A stretch of DNA of 10,546 nucleotides from contig CAKRYR010000036.1 in NCBI GenBank assembly GCA_934432595.1, positions 1 through 10,546 on the forward strand. The letters run 5' to 3'. This document shows positions 5,892-10,546 of the stretch, piece after piece. The stretch's first letter is position 1; the number at the start of each line of letters is the position of its first letter. The stretch comes from an uncultured Lachnospiraceae bacterium (GTDB lineage: Bacteria > Bacillota > Clostridia > Lachnospirales > Lachnospiraceae). A program made the translations under genes and the position numbers. Under the pieces are notes generated by a model. It was given only the letters and a program-made list of their open reading frames with translations, had not been told where the DNA came from and searched no databases.

Positions 5892-6875
5892 TTAAACGTT
5901 TGCAGCATAAACCTTCGCTCTCTGATATACCATCATACCTGTCTTAGAAGGATGTTGAATTTCTTTTCCTTGTTTTACACTCATTTCTATTCGATATTTT
6001 CCCATATCAAATCCACCAAAAATAGGTTCAAACGCTTTTAACTGAAATGTTACGACCGATGATATATTTTTTCCAATTCCTCTTGCTGTAATACTTTTGT
6101 TATATTTATCTACTACTGATATTTTTTCTAATGGTTTTATTACATTTTGAGCTTCGCCCTCTATATACCTAAAATTTAAGCCGCCACTTATTATTTCATA
6201 ATGATATACTGCTTTTATGGTAGATGAAAAACACTTATACTTTACTGAAAATTTCCTATTACCATAATCTTTATACTGTCCTTTACTATCATTTGCATCA
6301 TATACTAACTTATAATCTTGTCTAGTAATATGATCTTCTTCTGGTTCATCTACGATTATAATTTCAAACAAACCATGATATTTACTCAAAATTGTTGTAA
6401 CTTTTTTATAAGAATCTCTTCCTTTTTTATAATTTTTTATATCAATGCTTTTTAAATAAGAATCTTCTTCTAAAGTATTATTATACTCTAATACATTTAA
6501 TGAACTATCCAATATACCCGACTCAATTCCCTCTTCAAATATATTTTTTTGTTCCTCTGCCAAAAATGTTATTATTACTTTCTCAGATGTTTTCGATAGA
6601 ATACTTTCTCTTATTTTTTCATCGATATATTCGTATTTATCAAATTCATTATATAAATCTTCTATAGTTGTAATACTTATACTATCTTTAGTTTTTCTAA
6701 GTTGTTGTATATAAGTATTATCTAAAATTTCACTATAATTTATATCCTCTTTAATTTCATTACTACAATCACTTTTTAATACAGTAGAAGCCTTACTTTT
6801 TATCAAGTTAAATGGACAAAATATTATTAATATAACTAAAAATACTTCTATCTTTTTTCTATTATTTAATTTCAT
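5892..6875 (-). CDS. Secreted protein of unknown family, paralogue 2
   Basis: This 327-aa protein begins with a basic stretch (KLNNRKK), a hydrophobic core and a likely signal peptidase I site near SKAS (about 27-30), so it should be exported. A helical, acidic region follows to about residue 150, sharing KIRESILSKTSEKVIITFL with the equivalent region of its neighbour. Then come YKKGRDSYKK, GQYKDYGNRKF and a strand-rich C-terminal half ending QGKEIQHPSKTGM...YQRAKVY (302-323). It is clearly homologous along most of its length to the adjacent 349-aa protein, but most cysteines differ. Its ATG follows the neighbour's TAA with no gap, and GGGTGA lies about five bases before the ATG, so translation is probably coupled. 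No LPXTG-type anchor, lipobox or later membrane helix is visible, so release or wall binding is inferred. I do not recognise a named family. Confidence 0.8.
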   Translation of the reverse strand: MKLNNRKKIEVFLVILIIFCPFNLIKSKASTVLKSDCSNEIKEDINYSEILDNTYIQQLRKTKDSISITTIEDLYNEFDKYEYIDEKIRESILSKTSEKVIITFLAEEQKNIFEEGIESGILDSSLNVLEYNNTLEEDSYLKSIDIKNYKKGRDSYKKVTTILSKYHGLFEIIIVDEPEEDHITRQDYKLVYDANDSKGQYKDYGNRKFSVKYKCFSSTIKAVYHYEIISGGLNFRYIEGEAQNVIKPLEKISVVDKYNKSITARGIGKNISSVVTFQLKAFEPIFGGFDMGKYRIEMSVKQGKEIQHPSKTGMMVYQRAKVYAANV

Positions 6876-7925
6876 TTAATCACCCAATTTCGAATATACA
6901 TGTGTTCTCTGGAATATTTTCATGCCTGTTTGAGAAGTATGTTGAATTTCTTTTCCCTGCTCTACACTCATTACAAATTTTGTTTTCCCCAGACTAACAC
7001 TACCTTTTTCTGTAGGTAACTCTATTTTAAAAATTGCCTCTGCAATAATTTTTTCGCCTATATTATTCGCTTTTTTATCTATAATATTTTTTCCTACTAA
7101 TGATGCACGAGAAGTAATAGGCGCACAATAATTTGTACACTCTCCTGTAATGTAACGTGTAGTTAAACATCCACCACCTATTGTATATCCAAATGTAGCT
7201 TGTAACACTGATCCAGAAAAATTCTGTTTATATGTAAATTTTCTTGAACCATAATCCTTATACTGTCCCTCATCTTCATTAACATCTATCAGCTCATATT
7301 TAGTTCTTACATTACTATCTCTTTCAGCTTCATCTATAATTGTTATTTCTGATTTTCCACCATACTTATTTGTAAGTACCATAAGCTTTTTATAAGAATC
7401 CTCCCCCTTCTTATAATATTTACTTTCTATATTCTTTATATATTCATTTTTATTTATTATATTATTTTCATCTGACAAACCAAAACTACAGCTTTGCTCA
7501 GATAAATCGTTTATTTTAAAAAATTCTAATGCTTCTTCTTTTAAAAATTGTATGATTACATCATCCGATGCTTTTGCTAATATTTGCTCTCTTATAGATT
7601 CGTCGATATTATCATAACTATCTAATTCTTTATACAAAATATCAAGCGAGAATATACTAATTTCCACATCTTCTTTTCGAAATTTATCTATATACTCTTT
7701 ATACGTTTCTGTTGCATCTGTTTTAGAATTAAACTGAACATAATTTACATTATTTTTAGTTTTATTAATTTCTTTTTCTTCATCCTCTTCGCCACCTCTT
7801 GTTACAATATCTTTACTATTTATACTAGATGCTTTACTCTTTATAACATTACTACTAAATCCCATTCCTACCACACATGCTATTGCCAAAAGAATTGCAA
7901 TCATACTAATCATTATTTTTTTCAT
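6876..7925 (-). CDS. Secreted protein of unknown family, paralogue 1
   Basis: This 349-aa protein has a clear signal peptide: MKK, a hydrophobic core to about residue 23, then IKSKAS (28-33) with likely cleavage near Ala32. An acidic stretch (GGEEDEEKE, about 44-52) follows, then a helical region containing ESIREQILAKASDDVIIQFL. The C-terminal half carries YKKGEDSYKK, GQYKDYGSRKF, a glycine- and cysteine-rich patch (GGGCLTTRYITGECTNYCAP) and QGKEIQHTSQTGM...FQRTHVY (323-344). Each of these blocks except the cysteine patch has a close counterpart in the next gene. The three nearby cysteines could form a disulfide outside the cell; this is inference. AAGGA lies about ten bases before the ATG and a fair promoter lies upstream. 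Its TAA directly precedes the ATG of paralogue 2. The function is unknown. Confidence 0.82.
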   Translation of the reverse strand: MKKIMISMIAILLAIACVVGMGFSSNVIKSKASSINSKDIVTRGGEEDEEKEINKTKNNVNYVQFNSKTDATETYKEYIDKFRKEDVEISIFSLDILYKELDSYDNIDESIREQILAKASDDVIIQFLKEEALEFFKINDLSEQSCSFGLSDENNIINKNEYIKNIESKYYKKGEDSYKKLMVLTNKYGGKSEITIIDEAERDSNVRTKYELIDVNEDEGQYKDYGSRKFTYKQNFSGSVLQATFGYTIGGGCLTTRYITGECTNYCAPITSRASLVGKNIIDKKANNIGEKIIAEAIFKIELPTEKGSVSLGKTKFVMSVEQGKEIQHTSQTGMKIFQRTHVYSKLGD

Positions 7926-7943
7926 TATCTTTATTTCCTTTCT

Positions 7944-7972
7944 ATTTTATATTAAATTTAATATTATTTCAA
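7944..7972 (-). promoter_or_regulatory. Probable promoter of the secreted paralogue operon
   Basis: TTGAAA (7972-7967) and TAAAAT (7949-7944) are 17 bases apart on the minus strand, upstream of the ribosome binding site and the ATG at 7925. The MITE-like element at 8001 ends just above the -35 region. Confidence 0.5.
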
Positions 7973-8000
7973 CATATCCTATCTTAAATAGCTACTAATG

Positions 8001-8145
8001 TGTAACAGTTCAGTCAGCACCAAGCATTTACTGCTTGGTGACGTGTATACGCATATAATTTGCAGGTGATAAGCCACTCGCTTTGAAAAAGCGACTTTAA
8101 ATGGGCTTATCACAGTAACATTCATCTATCGTCTGAATAGTTACA
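8001..8145. mobile_element. 145-bp MITE-like element with internal hairpins
   Basis: The ends are inverted repeats: TGTAACAGTTCAG at 8001-8013 and CTGAATAGTTACA at 8133-8145, 11 of 13 positions matching. CTAATG flanks both sides directly (7995-8000 and 8146-8151), as expected of a target duplication. Inside are a perfect 9-bp stem (8018-8026 / 8032-8040) and a 10-bp stem GTGATAAGCC / GGCTTATCAC (8066-8075 / 8104-8113) that encloses a further 7-bp hairpin (8078-8084 / 8088-8094). It has no ORF, so movement would need a transposase elsewhere. If transcribed it would fold strongly. It sits between the promoter of the secreted paralogue operon and the end of the 8182-8703 pseudogene. Confidence 0.7.
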
Positions 8146-8181
8146 CTAATGTTAATAACTATAAAATAATATTATTTATCC

Positions 8182-8703
8182 TTATGATAAACTTCTCCCT
8201 CTTACTGGCTTTTCTACATATACCTCATTATATATAGTATTTACTACATTTCCATTTTCAAAAAGTATCTTTTTTTTGTCTAAGAATGTATTTTTGTCAA
8301 ACCCATCTAAATCTGTATTCCCTTACATCTACGCTAGAAGGACATGAGAATTCTTCATTTGGTAAAATTTTAAATTCCCTTCTGTATTTAGAATACCAAT
8401 TTTTCTTCCCCACATTGTTCCACTAATATGTGCCTCTGCTTTAGATACAAATAGTCTTCCTAATTTTTTTCTTCATTCTCACAATGTTCTAAGATTCCCA
8501 AATCCTCTAATTACATTTCATCGCATAAGATTACATCATCCACAACCTCATCTGCATTATCCTCGTATGTTGCAACTGCTTCTGATGCTTTGACTATTGA
8601 AAATTTACTAGATGTTTTTTCCTACATAACCACCTACTATTACACCTGTTGTTAGTAGCATAAGTAACGATGCCACTACATATTTTTCTTTCAATTTGAT
8701 CAT
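8182..8703 (-). pseudogene. Frameshifted secreted-protein gene
   Basis: The gene begins with a good ribosome binding site (AAAGGTGAT) and ATG at 8703. It encodes a clear signal peptide: MIKLKEKYVV, then ASLLMLLTTGVIVGG. Readable pieces then appear in shifting frames: TSSKFSIVKASEAVATYEDN, KKLGRLFVSKAEAHISGTMW, GRKIGILNTEGNLKFYQMKN, and finally VVNTIYNEVYVEKPVRGRSL to a TAA at 8184. At least two breaks fall in runs of A (near 8615 and 8465), and there are in-frame stops near 8515 and 8330. The intact product would be about 170 aa. I do not recognise it and see no clear likeness to the two secreted paralogues just downstream. Confidence 0.7.
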
Positions 8704-8743
8704 TTTTATATCACCTTTCTTAACTATTTATTCAAGAGCATTT

Positions 8744-8943
8744 TTATTGTTCTTGATGTAAATTAACTCCCTCGACTTGGCCAATTCAAGTTTGCTTTTT
8801 CACTATATCATCACAATTATTTCTAGTCAAATCCCCCTCAAAAATTACTTTGTGCAAACTGCTACCTCCCCCCGAATTTTTACAGTGTTTTCCTTACATA
8901 AGCTTACAAAATCCGAATAATCCATCCATATTGCAACATTCAT
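8744..8943 (-). pseudogene. Decayed coding region, unidentified
   Basis: An ATG at 8943 opens a 32-codon frame (MNVAIWMDYSDFVSLCKENT, ending EVAVCTK, stop at 8845). A second frame then continues HKVIFEGDLTRNNCDDIVKK to stops near 8777 and 8744. The two halves look like one gene broken by a frameshift in the G-rich run around 8870. No ribosome binding site precedes the ATG. The family is unknown. Its position just upstream of the secreted-protein pseudogene suggests it once belonged to the same unit. Confidence 0.35.
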
Positions 8944-9059
8944 TTACAATTATTAGTTGTTATAAGTAAATAATTGTAAATACAAAAAAACCGATTTTGT
9001 TATCTTTTCACAAAAATCGACTTTTTTAAACCAAATCATTTTTATTTATCATTTAATTG
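8941..9059. repeat. Right copy of duplicated terminator-type repeat
   Basis: Partner of 388-480, with an identical 41-base block at 9000-9040. This copy also holds a perfect 13-bp AT-rich inverted repeat, ATTTACAATTATT / AATAATTGTAAAT (8942-8954 and 8969-8981, loop 14 bases). It lies just past the stop codon of the toxin gene. Confidence 0.85.
8984..9027 (-). terminator. Terminator of the relBE operon (bidirectional hairpin)
   Basis: The stem pairs the A-run plus CGATTTTGT with ACAAAAATCG plus a six-T run, around a nine-base loop. It begins 15 bases after the relE stop on the minus strand and ends in a T-run there. Confidence 0.65.
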
Positions 9060-9362
9060 AGCTACAACATTTCTTCCACCAAACATAATACGTACAATAT
9101 CTACTACTCTCTTTTTCTCATTGGGCAAATAAAAAATAATAAAATTATCTATTGGAAAAAATCTTAAACCTTTACTTTTCCATAGTTCATCTCTATACAA
9201 AGAATCACTAAAAGGGAATTGTTCTAAAGACCTTACTGGTTTAATTATCCTTTTAAACTGTAATTTAGCCATATCTGGCATCAATAATTCTTCAGAAATA
9301 TATTTATAAATACCCCTTAAATCTTCTTTTGCTTCATCCGTATATTGTATTATATATTTCAT
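9042..9362 (-). CDS. RelE/ParE superfamily type II toxin
   Basis: This 106-aa protein has the fold pattern of the RelE/ParE superfamily, ribosome-dependent mRNA interferases or gyrase poisons. An N-terminal strand (KYIIQYTDEA) is followed by two helices (DLRGIYKYISEEL and a basic helix to about 47). The strand block LRFFPIDNFIIFYLP (66-80) and the final VDIVRIMFGGRNV (87-99) follow. The length is typical. Its ATG overlaps the antitoxin stop in an ATGA, so the two are translationally coupled and it needs no separate ribosome binding site. Sequence alone does not tell RelE-type from ParE-type action. A remnant of a second copy lies at 473-550. Confidence 0.88.
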   Translation of the reverse strand: MKYIIQYTDEAKEDLRGIYKYISEELLMPDMAKLQFKRIIKPVRSLEQFPFSDSLYRDELWKSKGLRFFPIDNFIIFYLPNEKKRVVDIVRIMFGGRNVVAQLNDK

Positions 9363-9664
9363 ACCCCAAACTCTTTAGATAATTCTTTCTCGACTTCATC
9401 TGCCGAATAAATCTTGCCCTCATTTATAGATTTTATTCCTTTTTCTATTTCTATATCAAACTGTTCTTTTGTTAAAGAGTCATATGCTAAAGGCTTATTT
9501 CTTGGTATTTTCATTTCAAACGGAATACCTTGCTGCAATACAATCTGTCTTAAAAACATACTTATTGCATTTGACATTGGTATTCCTAACTCATTTAAAA
9601 TTTTTTCTGCTTGTTCTTTAACTTCAGGCTCAACTCTTGCATACACACTTGATGTTCTCGCCAT
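9359..9664 (-). CDS. RelB/DinJ family antitoxin
   Basis: This 101-aa antitoxin has an N-terminal ribbon-helix-helix DNA-binding region (about residues 5-42: SSVYARVEPEVKEQAEKI and GIPMSNAISMFLRQIV), as in RelB/DinJ proteins. A C-terminal half rich in charge and likely to wrap the toxin follows. I start it at the ATG at 9664 because AGGAGGTG ends six bases upstream. A GTG three codons earlier lies within that ribosome binding site and is not credible. It precedes the toxin with a 4-base overlap. By family precedent the toxin-antitoxin complex should bind and repress its own promoter. The small membrane protein gene ends about 27 bases before the ribosome binding site region. Confidence 0.88.
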   Translation of the reverse strand: MARTSSVYARVEPEVKEQAEKILNELGIPMSNAISMFLRQIVLQQGIPFEMKIPRNKPLAYDSLTKEQFDIEIEKGIKSINEGKIYSADEVEKELSKEFGV

Positions 9665-9683
9665 AATAATCACCTCCTCTAAA

Positions 9684-9842
9684 GAATATTATACACCCTT
9701 ATCTTCTTTGCAGATATATTACTTTGAAAATTATGATAATAAAATATAATGAAAGAACAGAATAGATTATTGACATTTGCATAGGTAAAATTCCTAATAA
9801 AATAAGAACATAACCTATAAAAGTTATCAATGATATTATAGA
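9684..9842. repeat. Right copy of a ~160-bp duplicated block
   Basis: This block is the close counterpart of 861-1019. It covers most of the small membrane protein gene and the relBE promoter region. The match stops abruptly at AGAATATT, next to the relB leader, where the left copy diverges into the 532-849 ORF. Confidence 0.8.
9688..9693 (-). promoter_or_regulatory. Possible -10 box for relBE
   Basis: TATAAT lies about ten bases before the relB ribosome binding site, with no good -35 at the usual distance (TATCTG). It may be a weak, regulated promoter. Alternatively the operon may be read from upstream through the small membrane protein gene. Confidence 0.35.
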
Positions 9843-9869
9843 AAAAATAAATGTTATAAAAGTAACCAC
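9699..9869 (-). CDS. 56-aa small membrane protein upstream of relBE
   Basis: A GTG at 9869 preceded by GAGGGGG (seven bases away) opens a frame that reads VVTFITFIFSIISLITFIGY, then VLILLGILPMQM, SIIYSVLSLYFIIIIFKVIY and a basic LQRR end. Two long hydrophobic helices make it an integral membrane protein. The stop (9701-9699) is followed after 34 bases by the antitoxin start, so it may be cotranscribed with relBE. A decayed copy at 861-1019 keeps the sequence at protein level across most of its length, which supports it as a true gene. In both places a DUF2442 gene or relic lies directly upstream. The function is unknown; size and hydrophobicity recall small membrane toxins or regulators, but that is speculation. 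Confidence 0.6.
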   Translation of the reverse strand: MVTFITFIFSIISLITFIGYVLILLGILPMQMSIIYSVLSLYFIIIIFKVIYLQRR

Positions 9870-9928
9870 TAAAAATCCCCCTCTTTTAAATCCACTACTA
9901 TTTGTTGTATAAATACATTATAATTTAA

Positions 9929-10140
9929 TTATCTAGTATTTATAAACTCTTCCTCAGTTTTTCCTAAATTATATATTTCATCTGGACATAAATCTTGACC
10001 GTCAGGCCATACAACAGTAAAACCATCCGTAGAAACACGCTTAAAATACTCAAAACATCTTAACATTCCATACCATTCTCCTTTTATATATAGTTCAACA
10101 TCAAAATATTTTTTTCACCATTATCAATTTCTACTATATC
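9929..10140 (-). pseudogene. DUF2442 family protein, frameshifted and lacking its start
   Basis: The C-terminal part reads ELYIKGEWYGMLRCFEYFKR, then VSTDGFTVVWPDGQDLCPDE, to a TAA at 9931. The FTVVWPDGQDLCPDEIY block is the hallmark end of DUF2442 proteins. The preceding DIVEIDNGEKK lies in another frame: a break falls in the A-run at about 10110. A stop (TAA) then closes the frame before any start codon, so about 15-20 N-terminal residues are missing. It is the same family as the intact gene at 1031-1306 but a different, more divergent member. It precedes the small membrane protein by 59 bases, mirroring the order at 861-1306. Confidence 0.7.
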
Positions 10141-10191
10141 TTATTATTAACACCTATTCTTATCCTAAAAAAACAATCTAATGAAAATAAA

Positions 10192-10218
10192 ATTAACAAT
10201 TTCAGTACACAGATTTTC
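10192..10218. repeat. Repeat shared with 4816-4842
   Basis: ATTAACAATTTCAGTA followed by ACAGATTTT, with one base changed after GTA relative to the copy at 4816. It overlaps the left end of the palindromic element at 10205-10352. Confidence 0.55.
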
Positions 10219-10352
10219 ATTTAGCTTTTAGTAAACAGATTTTAAATAATATTTTCTATTAAAAAGTTTTTTATACCGTAACATTATGAGCGACTTTTAA
10301 TAGAAAATATTATTTAAAATCGTCAACTATGTCTCAAAATGAAAATCGTCAC
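10205..10352. mobile_element. 148-bp palindromic element with IS66-like ends (MITE-like)
   Basis: Two tiers of inverted repeat are arranged symmetrically. The outer arms GATTTTCATTT / AAATGAAAATC are 11 bp and perfect (10212-10222 and 10337-10347). The inner arms are 27 bp and perfect (10238-10264 and 10295-10321). The gap between tiers is 15 bases on both sides, and the central loop is 30 bases. The left arm contains GTAAACAGATTTTAA, also found at the end of the IS66 scrap at 4829-4843. The best reading is an internally deleted or non-autonomous element made of two inverted ends. No clear target duplication is visible and no ORF is present. As RNA it would fold into a very stable hairpin. 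Confidence 0.6.
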
Positions 10353-10403
10353 TAGAATAAATCTATATTCTTTCCTTAATTATATTTTTACTACTAATAT
10401 AAG

Positions 10404-10546
10404 TTAACACAAAGTATCCTCCACAGCATCTATTGTTAATCTCTTAGTTGCTAATTGCTTCTCGTTATAATCTTCAACCTCTCCTCCCATTAATGAAACT
10501 ACATTTATTATTTTATTAAAGAATGTTTTTCTTGTATCATTTCCTT
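10404..10546 (-). CDS. C-terminal part of an unidentified protein (runs off the right edge)
   Basis: The minus strand is open from the right edge to a TAA at 10406. It gives GNDTRKTFFNKIINVVSLMG, then GEVEDYNEKQLATKRLTIDA and VEDTLC. Codon use and the mixed-charge, helical appearance suggest a real soluble protein. I do not recognise the family from these 46 residues. It ends about 50 bases before the palindromic element, which could act as its terminator or may have cut off its original 3' end. Confidence 0.5.
   Translation of the reverse strand, partial: GNDTRKTFFNKIINVVSLMGGEVEDYNEKQLATKRLTIDAVEDTLC

Noticed and set aside
8001..8145. Riboswitch or other cis-acting leader RNA upstream of the secreted operon
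   Set aside because: The terminal inverted repeats and matching 6-bp flanks fit a mobile element better, and the likely promoter (7944-7972) lies downstream of it, so it would not be in the leader.
9671..9673. GTG at 9673 as the antitoxin start
   Set aside because: It lies within the AGGAGGTG ribosome binding site that serves the ATG at 9664.
9414..9749. Plus-strand ORF across the antitoxin gene
   Set aside because: Antisense to relB and part of the small membrane protein gene; no independent coding evidence.

Overview
The window looks like an accessory, decaying stretch of a low-GC Firmicute chromosome, most probably a Lachnospiraceae-type Clostridium relative. I infer this from the strong AT bias, AGGAGG-type ribosome binding sites, the standard bacterial code, and IS66-like and DDE transposase remnants of kinds common in gut Clostridia. 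Apart from the IS66 end at the left edge and one transposase remnant, every gene reads on the minus strand, so transcription runs from high to low coordinates.

Layout, left to right. Positions 1-360 hold the 3' end of an IS66-type transposase gene and a terminator hairpin. Positions 388-1020 are a battered copy of a module that recurs at 8941-9850. In the right copy the module is small membrane protein / RelB antitoxin / RelE toxin / terminator. In the left copy the antitoxin and most of the toxin are gone and a hydrophobic ORF sits in their place. Positions 1031-3512 are a minus-strand operon: four-helix membrane protein, ABC-F ATPase, N-terminally truncated DUF4160 protein, DUF2442 protein. 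Positions 3530-4260 contain a wrecked transposase between 12-bp direct repeats and a C-terminal scrap of an unknown gene. Positions 4287-4765 carry a 56-aa ORF and a 98-aa three-helix membrane protein; an IS66 scrap and a GC-rich hairpin follow. Positions 5109-5834 encode a COG2426 (small multidrug export family) membrane protein and a tiny two-helix protein.

Positions 5892-7925 hold the most distinctive content: two abutting, paralogous secreted proteins of about 330-350 aa. They share a signal-peptide end (IKSKAS), a central GQYKDYG motif and a C-terminal KEIQHxSxTGM...QR..VY motif. I cannot assign them to a family. Just upstream lie a 145-bp MITE-like element with matching terminal repeats and a 6-bp target duplication (8001-8145), a frameshifted secreted-protein pseudogene (8182-8703) and a decayed region (8744-8943). 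The RelBE module follows, then a small membrane protein, a frameshifted DUF2442 relic (9929-10140), a 148-bp two-tier palindrome (10205-10352) and the C-terminus of an unknown protein running off the right edge.

Intact, plausibly working units are the ABC-F operon, the COG2426 pair, the secreted paralogue pair and the RelBE operon. No tRNA, rRNA, CRISPR array or replication origin was seen. No convincing new defence system is present. The best candidates for novelty are the secreted paralogue pair, the small membrane protein linked to DUF2442 and RelBE, and the two MITE-like elements.
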